A stretch of DNA of 37,493 bases from Lysobacteraceae bacterium. Lineage in GTDB: Bacteria; Pseudomonadota; Gammaproteobacteria; Xanthomonadales; Rhodanobacteraceae. The notes beneath the pieces were generated by a model. That model had not been told where the DNA came from. It did no database searches and saw nothing but the letters and a program-made list of their open reading frames with translations. Positions 9,206 to 17,584 of this stretch are shown here, in pieces. The translations under genes were made by a program, and so were the position numbers. The stretch's first letter is position 1; each line of letters starts with the position of its first letter. The stretch covers positions 1-37,493 of the forward strand of contig JAGWNA010000026.1 of assembly GCA_028871555.1 (NCBI GenBank). The letters run 5' to 3'.

Positions 9206-9326
9206 TCGCCGTGACGGCGACAGGAAGTGATGCAGCGGTATCGCATCACTGAGGGGCCGGTCCTTCCTCCCCAGGAGACCGCCTGACAGACTCCGCGCAT
9301 CCTCCCCTGGTGCGTGGAGTTTTTTT
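9206..9326 (+). ncRNA. Candidate structured RNA or attenuated leader upstream of pncB
   Basis: In the 468-base gap between sufT and pncB, consecutive hairpins are visible: TCGCCG/CGGCGA at 9206–9220, a perfect 8-base stem AGTGATGC/GCATCACT at 9226–9250, a GGTC…GACC stem around 9259–9280, and then an intrinsic terminator at 9290–9326. This ordering resembles a small RNA or a riboswitch/attenuator leader. I could not match it to a known riboswitch class by eye. Termination would occur about 140 bases before the pncB ATG. The boundaries, and whether it is transcribed, are inference. Confidence 0.4.
9290..9326 (+). terminator. Intrinsic terminator upstream of pncB
   Basis: The stem ACTCCGCGCA (9290–9299) pairs with TGCGTGGAGT (9311–9320) with one G·U pair, and is followed by a run of seven Ts including the last stem base. 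It ends either sufT readthrough or the candidate RNA just before it. Confidence 0.8.
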
Positions 9327-9467
9327 GTGCGCGTCCGGCGGACTCCCGGCAGCCGTGTCATCCGCCGGCCGAGCCACGGTCATCGCGATTCGCATCTTGC
9401 ATGCGTGGGCATGGATAATTGCGCGGGTACTTTCCTGTTGCGCTCCCTTGTCTGCACCAGAGCCGCC

Positions 9468-10652
9468 ATGATCATCGATTCGCTGCTTGATACCGACCTG
9501 TACAAGTTTTCGATGATGCAGGTGGTGCTGCACCAGTATCCGGCCGCGCAGGTCGAGTATCGCTTCAAGTGCCGCAACCCCGGTATCGACCTGGTGCCGT
9601 ACATCGACGAGATCCGCGCCGAGCTGGCGGCATTGTGCCGGCTGCGCTTCACGCCGCCGGAGCTGGACTATCTGCGTACCTGGCGCTTCATCAAGAGCGA
9701 CTTCGTCGATTTTCTGGGCCTGTTCCAACTCAACGAGAAATATGTCGATATCGCCCCGTCCGCCGCGGGCAACGGCGAGATCGAGATCCGCATCAAGGGG
9801 CCGTGGCTGCATACGATCCTGTTCGAGGTGCCGTTGCTGGCGATCGTCAACGAGGTGTATTTCCGCAACACCAGCGCCGGGCTGGATCTGGCCGAAGGGC
9901 GCCGGCGGCTGCAGGCGAAAATGGCACTGCTGCGCGACACGCCGGATTACGCCGGTTGCCGGATCGCCGATTACGGCACCCGCCGACGCTATTCGCGGAC
10001 ATGGCAGGAGGAAGTGGTGACGGCCTTGCGCGACGGCTTGGGCACGCAGCTTGCCGGCACCAGCAACGTGTGGCTGGCGCGCAAGCTCGGGCTGACCCCG
10101 GTGGGCACGCTGGCGCACGAATACCTGCAGGCGCATCAGGCATTGGGGCCGCGTCTGCGCGACTCGCAAGTGGCGGCATTGGATGCGTGGGCGAAGGAAT
10201 ATCGCGGCGATCTCGGCATCGCGCTTTCGGACGTCTACGGACTGAACGCATTCCTGCGCGATTTCGACATGTATTTCTGCAAGCTCTTCGACGGCACCCG
10301 GCACGATTCCGGCGACCCGTTCGAGTGGGGCGAGAAAATACTGGCGCATTACCGGGCGAACCGGGTCGATCCGCGCAGCAAGATCCTGGTGTTCAGCGAC
10401 GGCCTGGACATCCCCAAGGTGATGCGTTTGTACGAGCATTTCCGCGGCCGCTGCCTGCTCGCGTTCGGGGTGGGCACCAATCTCAGCAACGACGTCGGGC
10501 CGACGCCGCTGCAGATCGTGATCAAGATGATCCGCTGCAACGGCCAGCCGGTGGCCAAGCTCAGCGATTCGCCGGGCAAGAACATGTGCGAGGACAAGGC
10601 CTACGTGGCCTATCTGCGCCAGGTTTTTGAAATTCCCGCGGCGCAGGACTGA
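9468..10652 (+). CDS. pncB: Nicotinate phosphoribosyltransferase
   Basis: This 394-residue enzyme converts nicotinate and PRPP to nicotinate mononucleotide in the Preiss-Handler NAD salvage pathway. The N-terminus [24 protein letters not shown] is characteristic, as are the RRRYSRTW region, [21 protein letters not shown] (the segment with the usually phosphorylated histidine), [17 protein letters not shown], and the phosphate-binding [37 protein letters not shown]. The frame is open upstream, but family homology starts at the ATG at 9468. A structured region with a terminator precedes it and may control its expression. Confidence 0.95.
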   Translation: MIIDSLLDTDLYKFSMMQVVLHQYPAAQVEYRFKCRNPGIDLVPYIDEIRAELAALCRLRFTPPELDYLRTWRFIKSDFVDFLGLFQLNEKYVDIAPSAAGNGEIEIRIKGPWLHTILFEVPLLAIVNEVYFRNTSAGLDLAEGRRRLQAKMALLRDTPDYAGCRIADYGTRRRYSRTWQEEVVTALRDGLGTQLAGTSNVWLARKLGLTPVGTLAHEYLQAHQALGPRLRDSQVAALDAWAKEYRGDLGIALSDVYGLNAFLRDFDMYFCKLFDGTRHDSGDPFEWGEKILAHYRANRVDPRSKILVFSDGLDIPKVMRLYEHFRGRCLLAFGVGTNLSNDVGPTPLQIVIKMIRCNGQPVAKLSDSPGKNMCEDKAYVAYLRQVFEIPAAQD

Positions 10653-10653
10653 T

Positions 10654-10680
10654 TCGCTCCCGCAACAGTGCGCTCCCACA
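10654..10680 (-). repeat. Degenerate REP-like sequence after pncB
   Basis: Read on the reverse strand, TGTGGGAGCGCACTG followed by TTGCGGGAGCG resembles the GTAGGAGCGCACC palindrome at 2661–2733. The arms no longer pair well. It lies immediately after the pncB stop and looks like a decayed or half copy. Confidence 0.4.
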
Positions 10681-10788
10681 AATGCGCTCCGGATCCGCTT
10701 GTCCCGGGTGCCCGGACGTCGTGCGCTGGTGCGCTGCGGGCAATGGCGTACACTGGCGGATCGGATTCACGCAAACGGGGCTCCAGCC

Positions 10789-11274
10789 ATGTCCAGCGTC
10801 TACGATTTCAGCGTCCGTGACATCGACGGCAACCAGCGTTCGCTCGCCGCATGGCGCGGCAAGACGCTGTTGATCGTCAATGTCGCATCCAAGTGCGGCT
10901 TCACCCCGCAATACCGGGGGCTGGAAACGCTGTGGCAGGACCAGCGCGACCTGGGGCTGGTGGTGCTGGGTTTTCCGTGCGACCAGTTCGGTCACCAGGA
11001 ACCCGGCGACGAAGACGAGATCAAGAGCTTCTGCAGCACCCAGTACGATGTGACCTTCCCGATGTTCGCCAAGATCGAGGTGAATGGCGACAACGCCGAT
11101 CCGTTGTACAAGTGGCTGAAGAGCGAGGGCAAGGGCATCCTCGGCAGCGAGTCGATCAAGTGGAACTTCACCAAGTTCCTGGTCGGTGCGGACGGTCAGG
11201 TGGTCAAGCGCTATGCGTCCACCGATACGCCGGAGAAAATCGGCAAGGACACGCTGGCGCGACTGCGCAGCTGA
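10789..11274 (+). CDS. Glutathione peroxidase (thiol peroxidase of the GPx family)
   Basis: This 161-residue protein has the GPx signature. The peroxidatic C36 is in NVASKCGFTPQY, Q66 in GFPCDQFGHQEPG, and W125–N126 in KWNFTKFLV, completing the catalytic tetrad. C82 (SFCSTQYDVTF) occupies the resolving-cysteine position of thioredoxin-dependent bacterial members such as BtuE, so thioredoxin rather than glutathione may be the reductant. Cysteine replaces selenocysteine, as usual in bacteria. FPCDQF instead of the common FPCNQF is a minor variation. The start is the ATG at 10789, where homology begins; the upstream extension is not protein-like. It is convergent with dacB, 26 bases away. Confidence 0.94.
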   Translation: MSSVYDFSVRDIDGNQRSLAAWRGKTLLIVNVASKCGFTPQYRGLETLWQDQRDLGLVVLGFPCDQFGHQEPGDEDEIKSFCSTQYDVTFPMFAKIEVNGDNADPLYKWLKSEGKGILGSESIKWNFTKFLVGADGQVVKRYASTDTPEKIGKDTLARLRS

Positions 11275-11300
11275 GCCGGGAGCCTGTCGGGATCGTTGTT

Positions 11301-12851
11301 TCAACGGTTGCCGCGAAAGTTTGCCAGCAGCACGGCAATCGCATCCACGTCGCTGCTCGCGCCGGGCCCCTGCGCGGGCGGATCGTCGTTGTCGAGCATG
11401 ATCGCGAATGCCAGCCGTTCGCCGGCGGCAGTGGTGACATAGCCGGCAAGGCTGTGCACGTAAGTCATGCTGCCGGTCTTGGCGTGCACGTTGTTTTCGG
11501 CCGCGGTGCCGCGCATGCGGTTGATCAGCGTACCGTCCCTGCCTGCGACCGGCAGCGCTTCGCGCAGCTTTGCGGCATAAGGTTGCGCGGCAAGGTACTG
11601 GAGCAGGCGCACCAGCGCATCCGGCGTGACCAGGTCGCTGCGCGACAGCCCGGCGCCGTCATCGAGCAAGCTGGCCGCGGGTGGAATGCCGATCTTGGCC
11701 AGCAACTCATGCAATGCCTTGATGCCCCATGCCTCAGTGCTTTTGAACCCGGTCGCCGCCGCCGGTGCCGCCGTGGTCTTGGCGCGTGCGCCGACACTCA
11801 GCAACAGGTTTTGCAGGTACAGGTTCTGCGAGCGCTTCAGGCCGCGTTGCAGGATATCCAGCAGCGGCGGCGACAGCACTTCGGCAAGGGTTCCGGCATG
11901 TGCCAGCAGGGCCGCATCGTCCTGCGGCCAGTGCAATACCCGCAGCTCGCCGCTGATCCGGATGCCCTGGCGTGCCAATGCCCGCTGCAGCTGCCTGCCC
12001 GCGAGCAGGGCAGGGTCCGGCACCGCCAGCCTGAAATGCTGCGGCGGCGAGTCGAGCGCAATCGTGCCGAATGCATGAAGCCCGGCGTCGCCGGGTGCGC
12101 GATACAGATTGACATCGCTCGGCATGCCCGGCGCGCCGGTGGTCAGCTTCCCGAACAGCGGTGGCCCGGCATCGGCGGGGGCGAAATCCAGGCTGGCCGG
12201 AAGCCCGACGCGGGCGCCGGGACTGACCGTGACGGCGACGACGTTCTCCTGCACGCTGAGCGCCGAGGGCGGTGCCGCGAACCCGCTTTGCAGATCGTCA
12301 GCTTCCCAGCCGCTGCCGAACGGCGGACTGGCGAAATAGCTGTCGTCGGCAATCAGATCCCCATGCACCAGCCGTACCCCGCGTGCGGCCAGCTGGCTTG
12401 CCAGTTGGTCGGCCCAAGCGGTGCTGCCGGCAGTTCCGAGGGTGGGGTCGCCCATGCCGTACAGCACCAGTGGACCGTCCAGACGACCATGACGGATGCG
12501 GTCATGACCGAGCAGCCGGGTGGGAATGCGGTAATCCGGGCCGAGCACGGCCAGGCTGACCGCGGCGGTGAACAATTTGGCGGTCGAGGCTGGCTGCAGC
12601 AGTTGATCGGCGCGGTGCGCGTACACGATGCGTCCGCTGTCCAGCGAGGCCACCGCAATGCCCCAACGGGCGGCGGCAAAGCGGGGTTGGTTGATCTGTG
12701 CGTCGATCTGCGCCGCCAGTGCCGTGGTGCCGGCGGCGCCGGTTGCCGGGGATGCGCTCGACGACGTTGCCGCAAGCAGCCATGCGCAGGCCAGCAACAG
12801 ACATGCTGCGCGATGGCCGTGGCGATGACCGCAACCCGGTGGCGAAATCAT
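11301..12851 (-). CDS. dacB: D-alanyl-D-alanine carboxypeptidase/endopeptidase, PBP4 type (peptidase S13)
   Basis: This 516-residue protein carries an N-terminal hydrophobic export signal (about residues 14–35). It has the three penicillin-binding motifs of class C PBPs: SxxK at S89–K92 (PASTAKLF), SxN at S341–N343 (KRSQNLYLQNLL), and KTG at K458 (HAKTGSMTYVHSLAGYV). The long insert between the first two motifs is typical of PBP4. It acts in the periplasm, trimming pentapeptides and cutting D-Ala–mDAP crosslinks during growth or peptidoglycan recycling. The frame stays open upstream to 13916, antisense to slyD, but the signal peptide fixes the start near 12851. The upstream region contains a large palindromic repeat. 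Confidence 0.93.
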   Translation of the reverse strand: MISPPGCGHRHGHRAACLLLACAWLLAATSSSASPATGAAGTTALAAQIDAQINQPRFAAARWGIAVASLDSGRIVYAHRADQLLQPASTAKLFTAAVSLAVLGPDYRIPTRLLGHDRIRHGRLDGPLVLYGMGDPTLGTAGSTAWADQLASQLAARGVRLVHGDLIADDSYFASPPFGSGWEADDLQSGFAAPPSALSVQENVVAVTVSPGARVGLPASLDFAPADAGPPLFGKLTTGAPGMPSDVNLYRAPGDAGLHAFGTIALDSPPQHFRLAVPDPALLAGRQLQRALARQGIRISGELRVLHWPQDDAALLAHAGTLAEVLSPPLLDILQRGLKRSQNLYLQNLLLSVGARAKTTAAPAAATGFKSTEAWGIKALHELLAKIGIPPAASLLDDGAGLSRSDLVTPDALVRLLQYLAAQPYAAKLREALPVAGRDGTLINRMRGTAAENNVHAKTGSMTYVHSLAGYVTTAAGERLAFAIMLDNDDPPAQGPGASSDVDAIAVLLANFRGNR

Positions 12852-12927
12852 GCGCGCAGTATCGCCAATCCCGCCGGGGCTTGCAGCGGAGTGGATTTTG
12901 ATCGTTCTGCTAGACTCGCAACCTCGT

Positions 12928-13109
12928 GCCGGCATCCAGGATGCCTGTCGGACTTTGGTGGTCGAGGCGAGAATGCGGCTGTGCAAGGACCGATTTTCGA
13001 CGCTTCGCCGGCTCATGGTGGTTCCATGGGCCAGGAAGCGGCGGAAATAGGGACCGCACAGACGGATTCGCAGCCCGGCCGACCAAAGTCCGACAGGCTC
13101 CTGGCCGGC
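12928..13109. repeat. Long imperfect palindrome (about 182 bp) between dacB and slyD
   Basis: A perfect 17-base inverted repeat, GCCTGTCGGACTTTGGT, lies at 12943–12959 with its complement at 13082–13098. Inward of it, much of each arm still pairs with the other, including GGTCG, CTGTGC, ATTT-CG-CGCTTC and GGC-CATGG blocks. They meet at a CATGG/CCATG centre near 13017–13031. Outward, GCCGG and CCAGGA also pair with small gaps. The whole stretch could form one long hairpin and has no convincing coding content. It looks like a non-autonomous palindromic element or a decayed MITE. A 12-base match to its end, GGAGCCTGTCGG, occurs at 11279–11290 on the other side of dacB. Confidence 0.75.
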
Positions 13110-13136
13110 GGATTTGAACCTGTTCGCGAGACGCTC

Positions 13137-13619
13137 ATGCAGATTGCCAAGAATTCCGTTGCTGCCTTCCACTACACGCTGACCGATGACCAGGGCCAGG
13201 TCATCGACAGTTCCGAAGGCCGCGAGCCGCTGACCTATCTGCATGGCAGCGGCCAGATCGTTCCCGGCCTGGAAAAGCGTATGGAAGGCCGCCGGAGCGG
13301 CGACAAATTCAGCACCGACGTGACACCCGAAGAAGGCTATGGCGTGCGCCATGCCCAGTTGATGCAGGAAGTGCCCATCTCGGCCTTCCAGGGCGTCGAG
13401 GACATCCAGCCCGGCATGCAGTTCCAGGGTCGCGGCCCGCAAGGCGAAATCAATGTCACCGTGAGCCGGGTCGAGGGCGACAAGGTGTTCATCGACGGCA
13501 ATCATCCGCTTGCCGGCAAGACCCTGCATTTCGCCATCGAAGTGACCGGCGTGCGCGCGGCCACCGAAGAGGAGCTGGCCCACGGCCATGTGCACGGCGC
13601 AGGCGGTCATCACCACTGA
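13137..13619 (+). CDS. slyD: FKBP-type peptidyl-prolyl cis-trans isomerase, SlyD-like
   Basis: This 160-residue cytoplasmic protein has the SlyD/FkpB organisation. An FKBP core split by an insert-in-flap domain contains HYTLTDDQGQVIDSSEGREPLTYLHGSGQIVPGLEKRMEGRRSGDK, then PEEGYGVRHAQLMQEVP, then the flap, then GNHPLAGKTLHFAIEVTGVRAATEEELAHGH. It ends with a short histidine-rich tail (HGHVHGAGGHHH), which in SlyD binds nickel or other metals. SlyD proteins act as prolyl isomerases and chaperones and in some bacteria assist nickel enzyme maturation. The start at 13137 is the ATG at which homology begins. Its leader contains the long palindrome ending 28 bases upstream. Confidence 0.92.
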   Translation: MQIAKNSVAAFHYTLTDDQGQVIDSSEGREPLTYLHGSGQIVPGLEKRMEGRRSGDKFSTDVTPEEGYGVRHAQLMQEVPISAFQGVEDIQPGMQFQGRGPQGEINVTVSRVEGDKVFIDGNHPLAGKTLHFAIEVTGVRAATEEELAHGHVHGAGGHHH

Positions 13620-13653
13620 TCGCTGTTTCGCGGCGTTGCGGCGCCCCGGCACC

Positions 13654-13690
13654 GCGAAGGCCCGGCGATGTCGAATCGCCGGGCCTTCGC
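13654..13690. terminator. Bidirectional terminator between slyD and pldA
   Basis: A perfect 16-base stem (GCGAAGGCCCGGCGAT and its complement) with a five-base loop lies midway between the convergent slyD and pldA stops. T-runs are weak on both sides. Its position and strength suggest it ends both transcripts. Confidence 0.7.
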
Positions 13691-13702
13691 CGTTGACCCG
13701 GC

Positions 13703-14800
13703 TCAATACCAGTCGAGCAGGGATATGCCGATGCCGACATAGGTGGCATCGTGGTTGTAGTCGATCAGGCTTTCGCCGTAACCCTTGAACACCTCCATGT
13801 AGCCGCGCACATTGCCGGCCAGCGGAAAGCTCCAGGTGAACTGCGCCGCGCCGTGGCTGTTGCTTCCGCCACGCAGCGAATGGCGCAGCAGCATGCCGAA
13901 CTCCTGTCCATGCCATTCATGGATCACCTGCACCTCGCCGCGCCCCATGTAGTTGCTGATGTCGGGGTTGTCGTCGGTGCGCCGTGATTCGGGAATGCGC
14001 CACCACGGCCTGAACATCACGGTCCAGCCGTCGCGTTCGAGGCCGATGTCGGCGACCACCCGGTTCCAGCTGCGCGACGACGGGTTGCTGCGGCCGTTCG
14101 ACTGGTGGTCGACACCGATGCCGAGCAGTCGGCCGCTCCAGCCGAACAACTCGTAGTGGGTGCCGAACACGAGTATCGCTTCGGGCTCGTAATTGGTTTC
14201 ACGAAACGGACGCGACAATTTCGTGTTGTAGACCTGCCAGCGCGAGGACTGGGTATAACCCACCCACAGGTCGCCGCTGCCGCCGAATACGCCCTGCCAG
14301 ACCTTGGACTTCAGGCTCAGCTGGAATTTCGCCTCGGCATTGTCCAGCGATTGGCTCTGCGGCAGCGTATTGTCGGGATTCGGGCTGCGCGGCCGGCTGT
14401 TCTGGTTGCTGGTGAAGAAGACCGGCAGCACATATACCGGCTTGTAGCCGCGAATGTTGAAGGTGCCGAGCTTGCTTTGCGGCGTCAGTTCCCAGCGGCT
14501 GTCGAGCAATGACAGCGGGCGTGCGACTTCATTGCCGCCATCGGCCGCGGCGACCGATCCGCCGCCCGTGCCGGCATGAGCGGAAATGCCCGATGCATTC
14601 TCGGGCGGACGGTTCCGTTTCTGCGCGACAGGCAGGCCTGCCCGGCCGGTGGCTTTGTCGTAGCAGGCCAGTCGTTGCGCGTCGTTTTCAATGGCCGTGC
14701 AGCCGCGAATGTCGGTCGGATCCGGATTCTGCGCCTGGATCGGCGTGGCAAGCACGATAACCGCCAGTGCCAGCGGCACGGCAACAAAATGAGTCTTCAT
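13703..14800 (-). CDS. pldA: Outer membrane phospholipase A
   Basis: The 365-residue precursor has a signal peptide (residues 1–23, ending IQAQ), an N-terminal linker rich in A, G and P (about 55–95), and a phospholipase A1 beta-barrel. Catalytic residues match OMPLA: H232 and S234 in DHQSNGRSN, and N246 in SSRSWNRV. The chain ends with an aromatic residue (SLLDWY), as expected for BAM-dependent barrels. The enzyme hydrolyses phospholipids that reach the outer leaflet and so preserves lipid asymmetry. The linker between signal and barrel, with two cysteines (C34, C46), is longer than in E. coli and typical of Xanthomonadales forms. The ATG at 14800 was chosen for the signal peptide. Confidence 0.94.
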   Translation of the reverse strand: MKTHFVAVPLALAVIVLATPIQAQNPDPTDIRGCTAIENDAQRLACYDKATGRAGLPVAQKRNRPPENASGISAHAGTGGGSVAAADGGNEVARPLSLLDSRWELTPQSKLGTFNIRGYKPVYVLPVFFTSNQNSRPRSPNPDNTLPQSQSLDNAEAKFQLSLKSKVWQGVFGGSGDLWVGYTQSSRWQVYNTKLSRPFRETNYEPEAILVFGTHYELFGWSGRLLGIGVDHQSNGRSNPSSRSWNRVVADIGLERDGWTVMFRPWWRIPESRRTDDNPDISNYMGRGEVQVIHEWHGQEFGMLLRHSLRGGSNSHGAAQFTWSFPLAGNVRGYMEVFKGYGESLIDYNHDATYVGIGISLLDWY

Positions 14801-14939
14801 GCGGGTTCCGGGACAATCGGCCATGTGCGCCGAACGCACCGAAAGTCTAAACCAGTGGTTTTGGTCGAGTCAGTCCGTGTTCCCGGGCAGATCCCGCACC
14901 CGTTGTCGTCGGCGCGGCAACCGGCGAATGCGCGACAGG

Positions 14940-15305
14940 CTAGAGTTGCTTGGCCCAGCGTTCGTACTCGGCCTTGCTGATGCTGCCGTTCTTGTTGCTG
15001 TCGGCGTGGATGAAATCATTGGCCAATGGCGGGTAAGCCACGGCCTGCTCCGCGGTTATGGCCTTGCCGCCGGCGGACAGCTGCTTGAATGACGGTGGCG
15101 GTCCGAAAGACGGGACCGGTGCGGCGACGCTGCGTATCGTGAGCTCGCCCTGAGGTGTCTGGAAAACCGCCGTGGCCGGCGGCGTGGCGGCCGATGGGCT
15201 GGAAGCGGCCGGCGCGGGTGCAGGCGTTTGCTGGGCGATCAGGTTGCCGGCGAACAGCAGTCCGGTCGCGGCGAGGGTGGCGAACAGCAACTTTTGGGAT
15301 TTCAT
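14940..15305 (-). CDS. Exported EF-hand domain protein
   Basis: This 121-residue protein has a Sec signal peptide (about residues 1–24), an alanine/proline-rich linker, and one EF-hand at the very C-terminus. That 12-residue loop runs D102 to E113 (DSNKNGSISKAE) with all usual calcium ligands. A second, more diverged helix-loop (ITAEQAVAYPPLANDF) may pair with it. A GGAG nine bases upstream supports the ATG at 15305. It probably binds calcium in the periplasm; the role is unknown. It is divergent from the ycaQ-like gene. Confidence 0.82.
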   Translation of the reverse strand: MKSQKLLFATLAATGLLFAGNLIAQQTPAPAPAASSPSAATPPATAVFQTPQGELTIRSVAAPVPSFGPPPSFKQLSAGGKAITAEQAVAYPPLANDFIHADSNKNGSISKAEYERWAKQL

Positions 15306-15467
15306 GTCATTACTCCATGCCAGAATACGTGCCTGAAAGTTGCGATGGTGCCGGAACCGGTTCGGGACGGGGTGGATCATTGCCGCCGCGGATGAGGGCG
15401 GGATCAAGCTATCGGGAATTGCACCAATGCAGGCTCAACATCGTGTCCACTTGCCCGTGAAGATGCC

Positions 15468-16748
15468 GTGTCGTTGAGGCCGGATGCAGCCGGTCGCCCA
15501 TCGCTGAGCCTGGCGCAGGCGCGTCTTCTGCAGTTGGCTGCGCAGGGGTTGCTGCAGCCGCTGCGGCGGCGGCCTCGGCGCGATGACGTGGTGGCGGCGA
15601 TCGAACGCATGTGCATGCTGCAGATAGACACCATCCACGTGGTCGCCCGCAGTCCGTATCTGGTGCTGCATTCGCGTCTGGGCGATTACCCGATGGCCTG
15701 GCTGGACGAAGCGCTCGAACAGGGGCGGCTGGCCGAGTGCTGGGCGCATGAGGCGTGCTTTGTCACGGCGGCCGATATCGGCCGGCACCGGCGCGCACGC
15801 GACCAGCGCATGCATCATTGGGCACACCGGCATGCCGTGCGGATGCACCGCGAGCAACGGGCCGACATGGATGCGCTGCTGGTCCGCATCGGTGCCTGCG
15901 GCCCGGTGCGTGCGGCGGATTTCGCCCGCCAACCGGGTGCCGACGCTGCGGGAAAGCCAGGCTGGTGGGAGTGGAAGCCGGAAAAGCGCTGGCTCGAAGC
16001 CTGGTTCGCGCTGGGCGAGTTGATGGTGGCGCGGCGCGAGAATTTCCAGCGTGTGTACGATCTGGCCGAAAACGTGCTGGCACGGCTCGATCCTCCGTTC
16101 GACCCTCATGTCAGTGAGGTTTCGCCGCAGGTCATGCGACAACGCTTCATTGCCGACAGCGTGCGCGCATTGGGGGTCGTGCCAGCCGGCTGGATTGCCG
16201 ATTACCATCGTCTGCGACCGGCGGTAACCGACCGCGATCTGGCCCCGCTGCTGGCCAGCGGCGATCTGCTGGCGGTGTCGGTGCAGGGGTGGAAGACCCC
16301 CGGTTATGTGCATCGCGATCATGTCGATTCGCTGGACAAAGCGTTGCGGGGCCGCCTGCGCGCGACACATACGGCGTTGCTGTCGCCGTTCGATCCCCTG
16401 GTATGGGATCGGACCCGGCTGCTGGCCATGTTCGATTTCGAGTACACCCTCGAGTGCTATACGCCGGCCGCCCGACGGCGTCATGGCTACTTCGTGTTGC
16501 CGATCCTGCATCGTGGCCGGCTGGTCGGGCGACTGGACGCCAAGGCACATCGCGGTGCAGCGGTATTGGAGATCAAGAGCGTGTTTCTCGAGCCGGGGGT
16601 GGAGCCTGGGCCGGCACTGGTACATGCCCTGGCGACGGCGATGGCTCGTTTCGCCCGCTGGCACGGCACGCCGGAAATCCGCATCGGCCGCACTCGGCCC
16701 GCGGCGCTGGCGGCGGCGTTGCGCGCGGCATGGCGTGCCGGGGTTTGA
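15468..16748 (+). CDS. ycaQ: Winged-helix DNA glycosylase of the YcaQ/AlkZ family
   Basis: This 426-residue protein is a member of the HTH_42 (PF06224) family. The catalytic QxD motif is visible at Q52–D54 in RMCMLQIDTIHVVARSPYLVLHSR, which places it in the YcaQ-like subfamily (Q-phi-D) rather than the antibiotic-resistance AlkZ group (Q-phi-Q). The later WKPEKRWLEAWFALGELMVARRENFQRVYDLAE and LLSPFDPLVWDRTRLLAMFDFEYTLECY segments are family hallmarks. E. coli YcaQ (AlkX) unhooks interstrand crosslinks and removes alkylated bases. The start is a GTG preceded by GAAGA; no ATG gives the conserved N-terminus. Confidence 0.9.
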   Translation: MSLRPDAAGRPSLSLAQARLLQLAAQGLLQPLRRRPRRDDVVAAIERMCMLQIDTIHVVARSPYLVLHSRLGDYPMAWLDEALEQGRLAECWAHEACFVTAADIGRHRRARDQRMHHWAHRHAVRMHREQRADMDALLVRIGACGPVRAADFARQPGADAAGKPGWWEWKPEKRWLEAWFALGELMVARRENFQRVYDLAENVLARLDPPFDPHVSEVSPQVMRQRFIADSVRALGVVPAGWIADYHRLRPAVTDRDLAPLLASGDLLAVSVQGWKTPGYVHRDHVDSLDKALRGRLRATHTALLSPFDPLVWDRTRLLAMFDFEYTLECYTPAARRRHGYFVLPILHRGRLVGRLDAKAHRGAAVLEIKSVFLEPGVEPGPALVHALATAMARFARWHGTPEIRIGRTRPAALAAALRAAWRAGV

Positions 16749-16806
16749 GTGGCCGGGTGCCGGCCCTTCGAACCTGGACGACGAATGGTCCGACAGGCGC
16801 GAAGGG

Positions 16807-17238
16807 TCAGGGCGCGCTGCTGGCCGGTGCCGGGTTCACTTCGCAAGACTTGCCGTGCAGCGCCTCGCGCAATTGCCTGGCCAGCGAGTTGCAGCGGGTT
16901 GCAAGCTGGGGGCGCATGTCCGGGTTCAGCGAATCGCGCAGCAGACTGTTGCGCATGGTCTGATAACGTTCCGGCAGCTGATCCGGCGTGAAGATGCCCG
17001 CTGCGCGATGGCAGGCGATATAGCTGGACAGGTAATCGTCGCAGGCGGCGATGCCGGTCCTGTCGGGCAGATTGATCGCGGGGCGGTGAGGATGATGCGT
17101 GCGGCCGGCGGCGGCAGCCGGGGGCCTGGAGTTTGCGGCGACCGTGCTGGCCCGGGTGGCCGATCTGTCCGCGCAACCGGTCAATGCGAGGCTGGCGATC
17201 GCGGTGGCCAGAATCAGGCGTGGCAGGGCGGGCATCAT
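16807..17238 (-). CDS. Hypothetical lipoprotein
   Basis: This 143-residue precursor begins with a lipoprotein signal, MMPALPRLILATAIASLALTGC, with C22 as the lipidated cysteine. The mature part has a low-complexity alanine/histidine stretch, then a conserved-looking helical segment, GIAACDDYLSSYIACHRAAGIFTPDQLPERYQTMRNSLLRDSL, with paired cysteines that could form a disulfide or bind a ligand. AAGGAGA lies just upstream of the double ATG. No family is recognised. It probably sits on the inner face of the outer membrane. Confidence 0.75.
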   Translation of the reverse strand: MMPALPRLILATAIASLALTGCADRSATRASTVAANSRPPAAAAGRTHHPHRPAINLPDRTGIAACDDYLSSYIACHRAAGIFTPDQLPERYQTMRNSLLRDSLNPDMRPQLATRCNSLARQLREALHGKSCEVNPAPASSAP

Positions 17239-17520
17239 CGTGCTCTCCTTCAAAATGCGCAGCGTGTCGGCCGGGTTGCCGGAATGAGGGGATAACCGAT
17301 TCGCATCAAACACGATTCAAGGTATAGGAAAAATGAATTGCATGCACAGTTCGTGACTTTCGGCGGCGCGACATTCATTGCGGCGGGCTTGCCACATCTC
17401 GTATCCCGCACATTCCGCCGTTATCATCCGCCCACTGTGTTTGCCGGGTTCACCAGTGTCTTGTGGCCCGATGCAGCTGATCCGGGATCTGTCTCATCGT
17501 TCACCCAGGGTTGTTTCCTT
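17239..17520. other. Intergenic region between the lipoprotein and first cold-shock gene
   Basis: About 280 bases precede the conserved cold-shock leader. The region includes an AT-rich stretch (around 17320–17340) unlike its surroundings, which could hold promoter elements for either divergent gene. No terminator, repeat or further gene is apparent. Confidence 0.4.
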
Positions 17521-17560
17521 GCATGCCGGTCAAGTCGGCTACGCCTGTGCGGGTCGGGTT
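17521..17560 (+). promoter_or_regulatory. Conserved 5' leader motif of first cold-shock gene
   Basis: GCATGCC-GT-AAGTCG followed by GCGGGTCGG-TT is shared with 17982–18019 upstream of the second cold-shock gene, at almost the same distance from the ATG (64 versus 70 bases). Conserved leader RNA in cspA-type genes usually controls mRNA stability and translation in the cold, so that role is inferred here. Confidence 0.5.
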
Positions 17561-17584
17561 TATAAACCTTGTGGAGTGATCAAG

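Noticed and set aside
12850..13050. A 66-codon forward frame between dacB and slyD
   Set aside because: It lies across the long palindromic repeat and its translation resembles no protein family.
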